Origin: an uncultured beta proteobacterium
GTDB taxonomy: Bacteria > Pseudomonadota > Gammaproteobacteria > Burkholderiales > Burkholderiaceae_C
Length of the DNA stretch: 64,000 nt
Direction: 5' to 3'
Assembly (NCBI GenBank): GCA_903920695.1
Contig: CAIXNB010000033.1
Span: forward strand, 60,793 to 124,792
Of the stretch, positions 37,793 to 48,013 are shown in pieces. The notes under the pieces were generated by a model. That model saw only the letters and a program-made list of their open reading frames with translations, had not been told where the DNA came from and ran no database searches. The translations under genes were made by a program, and so were the position numbers. Every line of letters starts with the position of its first letter. The first letter of the stretch is position 1.

Positions 37793-38980
37793 TCAATCGC
37801 CCGGAAGTGCCAAGGTGTTGGGTTGCCGCTTCTCAAGCGCGTTTTTCAGCAGCGCTGCTGAGCGGAAGATGCCGTGCGCGAACTTGCCGTAGGGCAGCGT
37901 GAGAAACAGCGCCATCACGACACCCAGGTGCAGCGCCAGCAGCAAGGCCATGGCGCCACTGTCGCGCCAGAGCAGCAGCGCCAGGCCGCTCAGACTCACG
38001 AGCAGCAGCAGTGCGATAAAGCCCCGGTCCATCGGACGCTGCGCCGCATCACCATGCGCCGGATCGCGCTGCAGGTTGAGCCAGAGCAGGCCGACCGGGC
38101 CGATCAGCAGGCCGATGCCACCCATGGTGCCGAGCAACACCGGCAGGCTGTCCAACGCGTAGGGCGCATGGCGCTGCAGCAGGTAGTGGTAGAGCGTGGC
38201 GAAACCGGTGGCGGCAAAGCTCAGCAGAAAACCGTAAAAAGTGAAGTGATGAAAACGCTGGCGCCAGAGAGTGAAGGCATCGTCGGCGTTGTTGCAGCCC
38301 TGACCATGGCCGCCACCGAGGTACTTGAGACTCAGCACGTCGCTGACGGCCTCGGTGCTGGCAGCGCGGTATAGACCCGGCGCCGGTGCGTCGTCGGCTT
38401 CTGTTGCCGGTGATACGCCACGCCAGAAGCGCGTCACGCCAATGCCCAGCGCCAGCACGGCCAGACCGAAGACGCTGCCAAACATCAGACCCAGCAGATT
38501 GTGGCCAAAGACGGCGTAGAAATTGCCCTGCAGCGGCCCGGGCAACAGCGTGCCGCGTGCCAGCAGCGCCAGCAGCAGGAACAGCACCAGCGCAAAGGCA
38601 GTGGCCAGTGCCAGCGTCAGGCCATTGCGTTGATAGAGGCGGCCGAAGGCCGACGGCCAGGCGTAATCGGTATAGGTGTCGAGGCGCAGTTTCGCCATGG
38701 CCTGCGGCACGTTGACGGCGAACTCGTGCGGCGGCGCGTACTGGCAGGCGTGCAGGCAGGCGCCGCAGTTGTGGCACAGATTGGCCAGGTAATGGACGTC
38801 GGCCTTGCCGAATTCGAGCCGGCGCGTCATGGCCGGGAAGACAGCGCAGAAACCTTCGCAGTAGCGGCAGGCATTGCAAATCTGCATCTGGCGGCTGACC
38901 TCGGCCTCGTTGGCGCTCGGCACGGCAAGCCCGTTCGCCAGCGCGACAGCTTCCCGGCGCAGGGCTTCAAGCTGCTGCAT
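37793..38980 (-). CDS. tcuB: Tricarballylate utilization 4Fe-4S/membrane protein TcuB
   Basis: '[60 protein letters not shown]'; start at MQQLEAL; overlaps tcuA. Confidence 0.9.
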   Translation of the reverse strand: MQQLEALRREAVALANGLAVPSANEAEVSRQMQICNACRYCEGFCAVFPAMTRRLEFGKADVHYLANLCHNCGACLHACQYAPPHEFAVNVPQAMAKLRLDTYTDYAWPSAFGRLYQRNGLTLALATAFALVLFLLLALLARGTLLPGPLQGNFYAVFGHNLLGLMFGSVFGLAVLALGIGVTRFWRGVSPATEADDAPAPGLYRAASTEAVSDVLSLKYLGGGHGQGCNNADDAFTLWRQRFHHFTFYGFLLSFAATGFATLYHYLLQRHAPYALDSLPVLLGTMGGIGLLIGPVGLLWLNLQRDPAHGDAAQRPMDRGFIALLLLVSLSGLALLLWRDSGAMALLLALHLGVVMALFLTLPYGKFAHGIFRSAALLKNALEKRQPNTLALPGD

Positions 38981-40397
38981 GTTCAAGCTTTTGCGCGGCA
39001 GCGGCCGCCTGCGTGCCGGCGATACGCCCGAAGGCGGTGCCGATGGACATGCCAACGCCGGCCGTGTAGCCCTTGCCGAGCACGTTGCCGGCCATCATCT
39101 CGCCAGCGACAAAGAGGTTCGGGCTCGCTTGGCCGCCAAAGTGCACGGCCGCCTGCGCGTTGACCTTGAGACCAAGGTAGGTGAAGGTGATGCCGGGCTT
39201 GAGCGGGTAGCCATAGAAGGGCGCGTGGTCAATCGGACGCGCCCAGTGCGTCTTGGCCGGAACAAGGCCGGCCGTGGCGCAATCGTCGAGCGCGGTGTGG
39301 TCGAAGTTACCGGGACGGCAAGCGGCGTTGTAGTCCTGCACCGTCTTGACGAACGCCGCCTCGGGCAGGCCGAGCTTGCGCGCGAGTTCATCGAGCGTGT
39401 TGGCGCTGGTGCCCGGAAAGACCGGCGGCATGAAGCGCCCGATGGCCTTCTGGTCGATGATGGAGTAGCCGACCTGGCCCGGTTGCTGCGCCACCAGGCG
39501 GCCCCAGATGGCGTAGCGCTTGGGCCAGAAGTCTTCGCCTTCGTCGTAGAAGCGCACACCGTCACGGTTCACGACGACGCCGAGTGAAACGCAGTCGATG
39601 CGGGTGCAGATGCCACCGTCGTAGAGCGGCGCGCGCGCGTCGATCGCCACCATGTGCGCCTGCGTCGGGTCGCCGATGGTGTCGGCGCCGACATCAATCA
39701 TGTGCTTAAGCAGCACACCCATATTGAAACGCGTGCCGCGGATCAGGAAGTTGTCAGCCGGCCATTCGCCGCGCTCGTTCTGGCCCCAGGCCTGGCGCAG
39801 CCAATCCAGATTCGACTCGAAGCCGCCAGCGGCCAGCACGCAGCTTTTGGCCGCAATGCGCTCACCCGCCGCCGTGTGCACGGCAACAAAGCGCTCGCCG
39901 TCCATCTCAACCGAGAGCACCGGTGTTTCGTAGCGCACTTGCACGCCGAGCTTTTCGGCACTGCGGAAATAGGCGTTGACCAGGGCCTTGCCGCCGCCCA
40001 TGAAAAAGGCGTTGGTGCGCGCCACGTGCAGCGCGCCCGAAAGCGGCGGCTGGAAGTGCACGCCATGGCTGCGCATCCAGTCGCGACAGGTGGACGAGGC
40101 GCGGATCGTCAGGCGCGCCAGTTGTTCATTGGTGATGCCGCCCGTGACTTTGAGCAGGTCCTGCCAGTATTCTTCCTCCGGGTAGGCGTCTATCAGCACG
40201 TCCTGTGGCGCGTCGTGCATGCAGCGCAGGTTGCGCGTGTGCTGCGAGTTGCCACCGCGCCAAGCGCGCGGCGCGGCTTCAAGCAGCAGCACCGAGGCAC
40301 CGGCCTCGCGCGCCATCAGCGCCGCACAGAGCGCCGCATTGCCGCCACCGATGACCAGCACATCGACCACGTTGGCGTGCTTCATCCGAAGCGGCAC
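38967..40397 (-). CDS. tcuA: FAD-dependent tricarballylate dehydrogenase TcuA
   Basis: '[52 protein letters not shown]'; adjacent tcuB. Confidence 0.9.
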   Translation of the reverse strand: MPLRMKHANVVDVLVIGGGNAALCAALMAREAGASVLLLEAAPRAWRGGNSQHTRNLRCMHDAPQDVLIDAYPEEEYWQDLLKVTGGITNEQLARLTIRASSTCRDWMRSHGVHFQPPLSGALHVARTNAFFMGGGKALVNAYFRSAEKLGVQVRYETPVLSVEMDGERFVAVHTAAGERIAAKSCVLAAGGFESNLDWLRQAWGQNERGEWPADNFLIRGTRFNMGVLLKHMIDVGADTIGDPTQAHMVAIDARAPLYDGGICTRIDCVSLGVVVNRDGVRFYDEGEDFWPKRYAIWGRLVAQQPGQVGYSIIDQKAIGRFMPPVFPGTSANTLDELARKLGLPEAAFVKTVQDYNAACRPGNFDHTALDDCATAGLVPAKTHWARPIDHAPFYGYPLKPGITFTYLGLKVNAQAAVHFGGQASPNLFVAGEMMAGNVLGKGYTAGVGMSIGTAFGRIAGTQAAAAAQKLEHAAA

Positions 40398-40517
40398 GGG
40401 CTAGCGCGCAACACCATCGTCTTTTTTTCCATCTTCGCCGCGGGGTTTCGCATCATGCAGTGCCATCTTCTGGGTTCAAGTAAGACCCAATAATAGAAGC
40501 ACTGCCGGAAAAGAGAA

Positions 40518-40555
40518 AATACCGCTTTCCGAGATACGGCATAAGAATTTCCTAT
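40518..40555. promoter_or_regulatory. 38-bp motif with LTTR-type box ATAAG-N5-CCTAT
   Basis: AATACCGCTTTCCGAGATACGGCATAAGAATTTCCTAT; aligns without gaps (28/38) to 53703-53740; lies between tcuA and a divergent lysR gene. Confidence 0.6.
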
Positions 40556-40590
40556 ATGCCGCGCCAGCGCACGATGAAGGAGCAGCCACA

Positions 40591-41541
40591 TTGGATCTCA
40601 GACAACTCAAGTACTTCGTCCAGATCGTTGAAAGCGGCAGCCTGTCCAAGGCCTCGCGCCAGCTCTATATCGCCCAGCCCGCCCTGAGCCAGCAACTGGC
40701 ACGGCTCGAAGCCGAGGTCGGCAAGCCCTTGCTGGTGCGGACCTCCAAAGGCGTGACACCGACTGAAAACGGTCTGGCCCTGCTGCAGCATGCGCGCTTC
40801 ATGCTGCGCGAACTCGACCAGGCCCTGTCGATTGCACGCAAGGAAACCGACTCGGTGCAGGGCGCCGTGCAGGGCATGGTGTCGGTCGGTCTGGCGGCCA
40901 CCACGGTCTGTGTTCTGGGCGTGCCGCTGGTGCGCAGAATCCGCGAGAAGTACCCAGGCATTGTGGTCAATGTGATCGAGGGCATGAGCGGCCACCTGAC
41001 GCAGATGATGCAACTCGGCCAGCTTGACCTGTCGATCCTGTTCAGCCCGAACGCCATACCCGACCTACCGACCGAGCCGCTGGTCGCCGAAGAACTGTTT
41101 GTCATCCTGCCGACGCAGAGCAAGCTCGTGCCGCCGCGCCGTGCCAAGCTCAGCATGGCCGACACCGCCGAACTGCCTTTGATCCTGCCGACCAGCACGC
41201 ACGGGCTACGCCGGCGCATCAACCTCGAATTCGAGCAGCGCAACCTGAGCGCGCGCGTGATCGCCGAAATCGACTCGCTGTCGCTGTTGCTGGCCTGTGT
41301 GCGCGATGGCATGGGCGCGACCATCAAGCCGATGTCAGCCGTGTTGCTTGAAGGCGAAACACGCAATGGCTGGCGCACGCTGGCGTTTTCCGATGCCAAC
41401 ATGAAACGCCAGAACTACCTCTACACCGTTTCGCCCGAACGCCTGTCGCCGGCGGCGGCGGCCGTGCGCACCGAGATCAAGGACATCGTGCGCGAGCTCG
41501 TGCAGTCGGGTACCTGGAAGGGCGTCGAACTGCTGTACTGA
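40591..41541 (+). CDS. LysR-family transcriptional regulator
   Basis: 'MDLRQLKYFVQIVESGSLSKASRQLYIAQPALSQQLARLEAEVGKPLLVRTSKGVTPTENG'; TTG start assumed by ORF track. Confidence 0.93.
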   Translation: MDLRQLKYFVQIVESGSLSKASRQLYIAQPALSQQLARLEAEVGKPLLVRTSKGVTPTENGLALLQHARFMLRELDQALSIARKETDSVQGAVQGMVSVGLAATTVCVLGVPLVRRIREKYPGIVVNVIEGMSGHLTQMMQLGQLDLSILFSPNAIPDLPTEPLVAEELFVILPTQSKLVPPRRAKLSMADTAELPLILPTSTHGLRRRINLEFEQRNLSARVIAEIDSLSLLLACVRDGMGATIKPMSAVLLEGETRNGWRTLAFSDANMKRQNYLYTVSPERLSPAAAAVRTEIKDIVRELVQSGTWKGVELLY

Positions 41542-41550
41542 GCACGCGGC

Positions 41551-42270
41551 TCAGATCTGGCCGCCGTTGGGTTGCACGATCTGTCCGTGCAACCAGGACG
41601 CCTTGGCCGACACCAGAAAGCGCACGACCTCGGCGATTTCCGCGGGCTGGCCAATGCGATTGAAGGGACTGAAGGCGGCCATGCGCTGCTTGACCTCTTC
41701 GGTCTTGCCGGCGTTGAACAGATCGGTGTCAACCGGACCTGGCGCCACCGCATTAACGCGCACGCCACGGCCCGCCAGTTCCTTGGACATGGAGCGCACC
41801 ATGCTCTCGACCGCCGCCTTGCTCGCGGTATAAGGGCCGGTGCCGGCGACCGGGAAGCGCACCAGCGAGGAGCTCAGCGCCACGATGGCACCACCGTCCT
41901 GCACGCGGCGTGCCGCCTCGGCCAGGATGTTGAAAGCACCGACGATGTTGACCTCCACCAACTGACGCAAATTGTCCGCACTGAACTGCGCCATCGGTGC
42001 GCCCGGCGCGTTGATACCGGCGTTGGCCACCACGACGTTCGCACGCGCGCCAAAGTCGCGCTCGACCTCATCGAAGACGCCTGCCACGGCGGCTGCGTCG
42101 CGGATGTCAACCGGGTAAGCACGCCCGCCGAGCCCGGCTGGCGCGGCCGAAACGTAGGTGTAACCGACCTGGTAGCCGTCGGCGAGCAGGGCTTCGACAC
42201 AGGACTTGCCGATGCCGCGCGAGCCGCCGAAGACGATGGCGATGGGTGCTGTTGTGGAGGGGGACGTCAT
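41551..42270 (-). CDS. Short-chain dehydrogenase/reductase
   Basis: 'AIVFGGSRGIGKSCVEALLADGYQVG', NAGINAPG, YTASKAAVE, 'VNAVAPGPVDTDLF'. Confidence 0.93.
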   Translation of the reverse strand: MTSPSTTAPIAIVFGGSRGIGKSCVEALLADGYQVGYTYVSAAPAGLGGRAYPVDIRDAAAVAGVFDEVERDFGARANVVVANAGINAPGAPMAQFSADNLRQLVEVNIVGAFNILAEAARRVQDGGAIVALSSSLVRFPVAGTGPYTASKAAVESMVRSMSKELAGRGVRVNAVAPGPVDTDLFNAGKTEEVKQRMAAFSPFNRIGQPAEIAEVVRFLVSAKASWLHGQIVQPNGGQI

Positions 42271-42296
42271 TTGATTTCCGGGTTGTTGAAGCAGGG

Positions 42297-42322
42297 GACA
42301 TAGCCGCGTTCGCGGCTATGTC
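42297..42322. other. Strong RNA hairpin between two operon genes
   Basis: GACATAGCCGCG-TT-CGCGGCTATGTC, perfect 12-nt arms; no U-run on the operon (minus) strand. Confidence 0.75.
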
Positions 42323-42329
42323 ATGAAAG

Positions 42330-43292
42330 TTATGAAGTCCGTCCAGCCCAGGCGGCGCGGGTGGCGTCGATGGTGGCTTCGATGCCGGCCTGCAGCGTGT
42401 ACTGCGGACGGTAACCAAGCTCGGCCGTGGCGCGGCGAATGTCGAGCGCGCCCTTGATGGCACTGCGCACGACACCGCCATGCGCGTAGGCGCCGGTGCT
42501 GCCGACCGTGATGCGGGCGCCGGGGATGGCGCGGTTGACCGCCTGCGCCGCGTCGGCAATGGTCGGCGCCAGGCCGGTGGCGATGTTGTAGCTGTCGAAG
42601 CGGTGCTCGGCCTTGTCCAGCGCCAGCAGCACGCCGGCCACGGTGTCGCTGATGTAGACCTGATCGACGGCCAGATCGCCGCCTTGGTCCAGGTGATAGG
42701 GCTTGCCGCGCAGCGCCGCCTCGACGAAGGTGCGCGGCACGCGCAGACGCGGCAGATGCGGCCCGTAAACCCAGCAGGTGCGCGCGTTGATGCATTCGAA
42801 CCCATGGTCGCGCGAATAGACGCGCCCGTAGTGCTCGACGGCAAGCTTGGTCACGCCATAGACACTGACCGGCTTTTGCGGATGTTCCTCGTCGATCAGC
42901 GCCGACTGGAAGTCGCCATAGGTCTCTTCGGTGCTGATATGCACGACGCGCTTGACGCCAGTCAGGCGCATGGCCTCGAAAAGGTTGATGGAGCCCTCGA
43001 CGTTGACGCGCAACGCCTTGATCGGAATGTCGGCCGCCTGGATGACGCCGACAATGGCCGCCGCGTGAATCACGGCGTCAATCGCGTGCGCGCGGAACAC
43101 CGCCACCACCTGATGCCATTCACCGAGGTCAACGGCGCGCACCTGCACGCGAGCATCCTCGCGCGCCAGACGTGCCAGGCTTTCGCCAATCAGCAGATCA
43201 ATCGCGACCACATGGTCGCCGCGCTCCAGCAGGGTGCGGACAATCTCGGCGCCAAGCCAGCCGCCGGCGCCGGTTACCAGAATCGTCTTCAT
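42330..43292 (-). CDS. NAD-dependent epimerase/dehydratase
   Basis: 'KTILVTGAGGWLGAEIVRTLLERGDHVVAIDL', 'VYGVTKLAVEHYGRVY' (YxxxK). Confidence 0.92.
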   Translation of the reverse strand: MKTILVTGAGGWLGAEIVRTLLERGDHVVAIDLLIGESLARLAREDARVQVRAVDLGEWHQVVAVFRAHAIDAVIHAAAIVGVIQAADIPIKALRVNVEGSINLFEAMRLTGVKRVVHISTEETYGDFQSALIDEEHPQKPVSVYGVTKLAVEHYGRVYSRDHGFECINARTCWVYGPHLPRLRVPRTFVEAALRGKPYHLDQGGDLAVDQVYISDTVAGVLLALDKAEHRFDSYNIATGLAPTIADAAQAVNRAIPGARITVGSTGAYAHGGVVRSAIKGALDIRRATAELGYRPQYTLQAGIEATIDATRAAWAGRTS

Positions 43293-43693
43293 CAGCGTGG
43301 CGCCGGTTCTTCGTCTGTCGGCGGGCAGGTGATCACGAGAAACAGCAGCGGCTCGGTGCCGGTGCTGTGGAACTCGTGAACCACGCCCGGCGGGATGAAG
43401 GTGACGTCATTGGCGCGCACCAGGCGGCGCTCGCCGTCAACGATCAGCACGCCTTCGCCACCGAGCACGTGGTAGATCTGTTCCTGCACCTTGTGCACAT
43501 GGCTTTCAACGTGGGCGCCGGGCTCGTAGCGTGAGATGCGATGGTCGAAGAAGCGGCTGCCGACGGTATCAGGCGACACAATCGCCTTGGACAGCGCATG
43601 GTTGAAGTGGCCCGGATACTGCATCCACTGCAGTTCGGCCAGGTTGCGGGTGACGGCCGGTTTTTGGGCGGCGCCGGAATTGGATTGCGTCAT
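43292..43693 (-). CDS. Cupin-domain protein
   Basis: 'RYEPGAHVESHVHKVQEQIYHVLGGEGVLIVDGERRLVRANDVTFIPPGVVHEFHS'. Confidence 0.92.
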   Translation of the reverse strand: MTQSNSGAAQKPAVTRNLAELQWMQYPGHFNHALSKAIVSPDTVGSRFFDHRISRYEPGAHVESHVHKVQEQIYHVLGGEGVLIVDGERRLVRANDVTFIPPGVVHEFHSTGTEPLLFLVITCPPTDEEPAPR

Positions 43694-43704
43694 GATTTTC
43701 CTCG

Positions 43705-44616
43705 TTAAAAGCCAGGCAGGCCGGCAAGCAGATGGCGCTGGTCGAACTCGGCCAGAAAGCCAAGGCGCTCAGCGGCATGGGTCAGGTCATAGAGCGGCGC
43801 GAACGGCTGGCGTTCATACACACCCGGGTCACGCACCTGCACGGCCGCGCCATGCAGACGGCGCAGCCGCTCAAGCGTCGGCTCGGGCGCGAGCGTGACC
43901 TGCGCCGACAGGTAGAAGCGCTCGAAGTCGCCGCCCGCCAGCTTCAATTCGAGCGCGAGGCGAAAGGCGCGCGCCAGGTCGCGTGCATCAATGTGGTGGT
44001 GCAGCGGCCCGCCACCGGCCGAGGACGGCCCGCCGACAGCCGGGCCACGGTAGGCAGCCGGGTCTTTGGCGCGCGCAACGATCTCGCCGGCCATCTCGGG
44101 GTAGGCCACAAACACAGTGCGCAAGGCGACCACCGACATGCCGCGCAGCGCAAAGGATCGCGCCAGGTCCTCGCCCAGCACCTTGCTCACAGCGTAGGGG
44201 TCAGTCGCCAGCAGAGGATGCTCAAGGTCGAGCGGTGCATAGCGCGGTGCCAGCATCCGGCCTTCGCGCACGGTGTAACCGGCTACCGAGTCGCTCGAAC
44301 AGAACACGGCGTGGCCGATGCCAGCCGCTTCGGCGGCGTCGAACACGGTGTAAGTGCCCAGGGTGTTGACGCGCATGATGGTCTGGGCGTCGCCCGACCA
44401 GATATTGGGCACGGCGGCGATGTGCAGCAGACCGTCCATGCCCTGCATGGCCTGGCCGACGGCCACCGGATCGGTCACGTCGCCGACGCACCAGTCGATG
44501 GCGCTGCTGCCGGCGCGCCGGTCAAAACCGCGCACGGCATAGCCGTGCTGCAGCAGTTCGGCGACGACAAAGCGGCCCAGCAAGCCGGCCGCACCGGTCA
44601 CCAGAATGGACTTCAT
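43705..44616 (-). CDS. NAD-dependent epimerase/dehydratase (second paralogue)
   Basis: 'MKSILVTGAAGLLGRFVVAELLQHGYAVRGFDRR', 'YAVSKVLGEDLARSF'. Confidence 0.9.
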   Translation of the reverse strand: MKSILVTGAAGLLGRFVVAELLQHGYAVRGFDRRAGSSAIDWCVGDVTDPVAVGQAMQGMDGLLHIAAVPNIWSGDAQTIMRVNTLGTYTVFDAAEAAGIGHAVFCSSDSVAGYTVREGRMLAPRYAPLDLEHPLLATDPYAVSKVLGEDLARSFALRGMSVVALRTVFVAYPEMAGEIVARAKDPAAYRGPAVGGPSSAGGGPLHHHIDARDLARAFRLALELKLAGGDFERFYLSAQVTLAPEPTLERLRRLHGAAVQVRDPGVYERQPFAPLYDLTHAAERLGFLAEFDQRHLLAGLPGF

Positions 44617-45449
44617 GCAGCGCCTCCCGGGTTGGCCGGAAATCCCAGTGCCGCCAGTGCACGATGGCTGCGCACAATGGCCTGAGTCGGGTTCGGGTCG
44701 ATAATTTCGAGCATGCAACTTCCTTCAAATCCGGTGTCCGTCAATGCCTGCGCAACATCTGCGAACGCGACATCGCCGCGCCTGACCTCATCGTGCCGCC
44801 ACGCCGTGCGGGTCGTATCCGACAGGTGCACGATGCTGACCAACTGGCCCAGCTGGCGCAGGCCGTCAACCGGTGATTCGCCGATGAAATGTGCATTGGC
44901 CACGTCGTAGCAGATGCTCAAGCTCGGGTGGTCCATGCTGCGCACGAAGTCGCCGAGCGCGGGCGCATCGGGGAAGGCGGCAAACGGCACGTTCTCCAGC
45001 GCCAAGCCGACGCCGCGCGTCTGCGCATGCGGCAACAGCGCCTGCAGGCTTTCCGTCATCCAGATCTGGCGCTGCTGCAGCGCGGGTGCGAGCAGTGGAT
45101 TCATGCGGCCCGGCACCGTGATCAGGTGCGCAATGCCGAGGTCGGCCGCCAGATCGATCGCATCGTGGAACAATTGCACCGAGTAGGCCCGCGTGCGCGC
45201 CATCGGGCTGGCCAGATTAGCGTCCAGGCTCGGCAGATTGAGCGCGCGCAAGCGAATGCCTTGCGCGCGCAAAGCGGCGGCCAGATCTTCGCGTTGGGCG
45301 CGGCTGCTGTCGTCAAGTGACAGGTGCGGCGGATTCACCACCACTTCGAATTCGTCATAGCCCAGCGCATGCAGGCTGCGCACGCAATCGGCCATCGGCG
45401 TTGACCAGATGAAGCCGTAGGTGTTGATACCGAGCGCGTGGATTTTCAC
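44613..45449 (-). CDS. Sugar phosphate isomerase/epimerase (xylose isomerase-like TIM barrel)
   Basis: 'LALENVPFAAFPDAPALGDFVRSMDHPSLSICYDVANAHFIGE...IVHLSDTTRTAWRHDEVRRGDVAF'. Confidence 0.9.
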   Translation of the reverse strand: MKIHALGINTYGFIWSTPMADCVRSLHALGYDEFEVVVNPPHLSLDDSSRAQREDLAAALRAQGIRLRALNLPSLDANLASPMARTRAYSVQLFHDAIDLAADLGIAHLITVPGRMNPLLAPALQQRQIWMTESLQALLPHAQTRGVGLALENVPFAAFPDAPALGDFVRSMDHPSLSICYDVANAHFIGESPVDGLRQLGQLVSIVHLSDTTRTAWRHDEVRRGDVAFADVAQALTDTGFEGSCMLEIIDPNPTQAIVRSHRALAALGFPANPGGAA

Positions 45450-48013
45450 GACACCCGCTCCAGCACGGGGCGGCCGGCGGCCTCGACGTTGACGATCCCA
45501 AGCAGACGTTCCTGCATCGCGTGGTCACCCGCGAGGGATGCGGCACTGCCGCTGAACGCCACCTTGCCGTTGACCAGCACATAGGCGCGATCCGCCATCG
45601 CCAGCACCGCCTCGGCGTGGTGTTCAACGATCACCAGGCTGGCGCGCGTGGTGAGTTTGGCGACTGCCTCGCGCACCTCCTGCACCACGGCCGGCGCCAG
45701 ACCTTCGAAGGGCTCATCGAGCAGGATCAACCGGCTCGGCGCCATCAGGGCGCGCGCAATCGCCACCATCTGGCGCTCGCCGCCCGACAGGTTCTCGGCG
45801 CGTGAATGCGTGAGCCGACTCAGTTTCGGGAACAGCTCGAAGATTTCATCGAGCGACGCGCCACCCTGGCGCGTTGCGAGCCGCAGGTTCTCCAGCACCG
45901 TGAGGTTGGGAAAAAGCCGGCGACCCTCGGGCACGATCGACACGCCCAAGCGGTTGATGCGGTCGGGACTGAGCGCGCTGACATCAACGCCGTCGAACAG
46001 GATGCGACCGCTGCTCGCATGCAGCGCGCCCATCATGGTGCGCAGAGCAGTGGTCTTGCCGACGCCGTTGCGCCCGAGCAGCGCCACGACCTCGCCGGCG
46101 TTGACCGTCAGGTCCAGGCCTTGCAGCACGGTGCCACCGCCATAGCCTGCCGACACCGCTTCGAGTTGCAGCAAAGGCACTTTGGGGGCTGGCGCCGGCG
46201 CCGTGCGGCGCGCGCTGCTGATCGGGATAACGCCGCTCGGCAGCGCCGGCGCGTCGTGCGCGCCCTTGCCGAGATAGGCGCTGATGACCTGCGGGTCGCG
46301 TGCCACATCGGCCGGCTTGCCATCGGCAATCAGGCGGCCCTGGTGCAGCACGGTGATGCGATCCGACAGAGCCAGCACGCGGTCGATGTCGTGTTCGATC
46401 AGCAGCACCGCATGCGACTTCGCCAGGCGCTGGATCAACGCACTGACGACCTGGCGGTCGGACTCGGCCAGACCGGCCAGCGGCTCGTCGAGCAGCAGCA
46501 GCTTGGCGTCGGTGCCGAGCGAGACCGCGATCTCCAGCAAACGCTTTTCTCCGTGCGCCAGCGAGACGCACAGTTCGCCGGCCCGATCGGCCAGGCCAAC
46601 GGCGTCGAGCAGCGACCAGACGCGGGCGTTGTCCGTTGCGTTGTCATGGGCGTCGCGCCAGAAGCCGCCCCACTGGCCGCTGGCGCCCTGCACCGCAATG
46701 CGCACGTTCTCGAACGCCGTGAGATTGGGAAACACGCTCAGAATCTGGAACGAGCGCGCCACGCCGAGCCGGGCGCGCTGGTAGGCCGGCAACTTGCCGA
46801 TGTCCTTGCCGTCGAACACGATCTGGCCGCCGTCAGCCTCAAGCAGGCCGGTCAGCAGATTAAAAAACGTGGTCTTGCCGGCACCGTTCGGGCCGATGAA
46901 ACTGTGCAACTGATTGCGCTGCACATCGAGCGAGATGTTGTGCTGCGTCACGATCGAGCCAAAGCGCTTGCTCAAGCCCTTGATCGACAGGATCGGCGCG
47001 TTGTCGGTACTGGCCGTGGACGACGACTGGTAGGCCGTGATGTGCTCAGGCCGCGCCGGGATGCCGGTGCGCGTGAGCGTCCAGCGGTCGCGCCGCAGCA
47101 GGCGCTGCACAATGCCTTGCATGCCTTCGGGTGAGAGCAGCGCGAACAGGATGATGATGGGCGCAAAGAACAGCCACCAGTTCTCGGTGAAGGCGCTCAG
47201 GCGGTCTTCCAGCACGATGAAGGTGATGGCGCCCCACAGCGGCCCCAGGAAATGGTGCACGCCGCCGAGTGCCGTCATCAGCACGGCGTCGCCGGCATGC
47301 TGCCAGCTCAGGTTGTTGGCATAGGCGCCTTGCAGCAGCAGCGACATCAGGCCACCGGCAACGCCGATGACAGCGCCGGCCACCACCAGCGCAATCAGCT
47401 TGACCAGGTAGGTGTTGTAACCCAGGCTCGTGACGCGCTGCTCGTTGTCGCGCAGCGCCTGCATGACGCGGCCGAACGGCGCATGCGCCAGACGCCACAG
47501 ACCCCACAGAATGGCCAGCACCACGACTACGGTGAAGATATGAAACGAGAGCGCCGAACTGAACAGCGGTCGCGGCACGTTCTGCAGCCCGTTCTCGCCG
47601 CCGGTCACGTCGGTCCACTTGAAGGCGATCTCGAACGCGATCTGCGAGCAGGCCAGCGTCAGCAGCGAAAAATAGAGGCCGCGCCGGCGCAGGATGACCG
47701 CGCCAACGACCAGCGCCAGCAGCGCCGAGAACACCAGCGCCAGCAGCACCAGTTGGATCTCGTTGCCGCTCGAATAGTAGCCAGCACCGATGGCCACCGC
47801 GTAGCTGGCGCAGCCGAAGAAAAAGGAGGCGCCGAAGGGCACCAGTCCGAGGTAGCCGATCAGGAAATTGACGCCGCCGCCATACAGCGTGTAGATGGCG
47901 ATCTGCGTGATGCGGTTCATCGGCATGCCCAGCGCGTAGGCCAGCGCGGAGATGCCGACCAGCATCGCGCCGATCACCAGAATGGGATGCTCCCAGGGAC
48001 GTGTAGACCTCAT
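45446..48013 (-). CDS. Fused Liv-type ABC transporter: LivM permease + LivG ATPase + LivF ATPase in one 855-aa ORF
   Basis: Permease segment to ~residue 320; first ATPase GPNGAGKTTFFNLLTG...SLAHGEKRLLEIA; linker; second ATPase GRNGVGKTTALRTMMG...LSGGERQMVAIARALM. Confidence 0.95.
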   Translation of the reverse strand: MRSTRPWEHPILVIGAMLVGISALAYALGMPMNRITQIAIYTLYGGGVNFLIGYLGLVPFGASFFFGCASYAVAIGAGYYSSGNEIQLVLLALVFSALLALVVGAVILRRRGLYFSLLTLACSQIAFEIAFKWTDVTGGENGLQNVPRPLFSSALSFHIFTVVVVLAILWGLWRLAHAPFGRVMQALRDNEQRVTSLGYNTYLVKLIALVVAGAVIGVAGGLMSLLLQGAYANNLSWQHAGDAVLMTALGGVHHFLGPLWGAITFIVLEDRLSAFTENWWLFFAPIIILFALLSPEGMQGIVQRLLRRDRWTLTRTGIPARPEHITAYQSSSTASTDNAPILSIKGLSKRFGSIVTQHNISLDVQRNQLHSFIGPNGAGKTTFFNLLTGLLEADGGQIVFDGKDIGKLPAYQRARLGVARSFQILSVFPNLTAFENVRIAVQGASGQWGGFWRDAHDNATDNARVWSLLDAVGLADRAGELCVSLAHGEKRLLEIAVSLGTDAKLLLLDEPLAGLAESDRQVVSALIQRLAKSHAVLLIEHDIDRVLALSDRITVLHQGRLIADGKPADVARDPQVISAYLGKGAHDAPALPSGVIPISSARRTAPAPAPKVPLLQLEAVSAGYGGGTVLQGLDLTVNAGEVVALLGRNGVGKTTALRTMMGALHASSGRILFDGVDVSALSPDRINRLGVSIVPEGRRLFPNLTVLENLRLATRQGGASLDEIFELFPKLSRLTHSRAENLSGGERQMVAIARALMAPSRLILLDEPFEGLAPAVVQEVREAVAKLTTRASLVIVEHHAEAVLAMADRAYVLVNGKVAFSGSAASLAGDHAMQERLLGIVNVEAAGRPVLERVS

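Noticed and set aside
45806-47134. 442-aa plus-strand ORF opposite the LivMGF fusion
   Set aside because: Antisense artefact of GC-rich third codon positions; no domain-like sequence.
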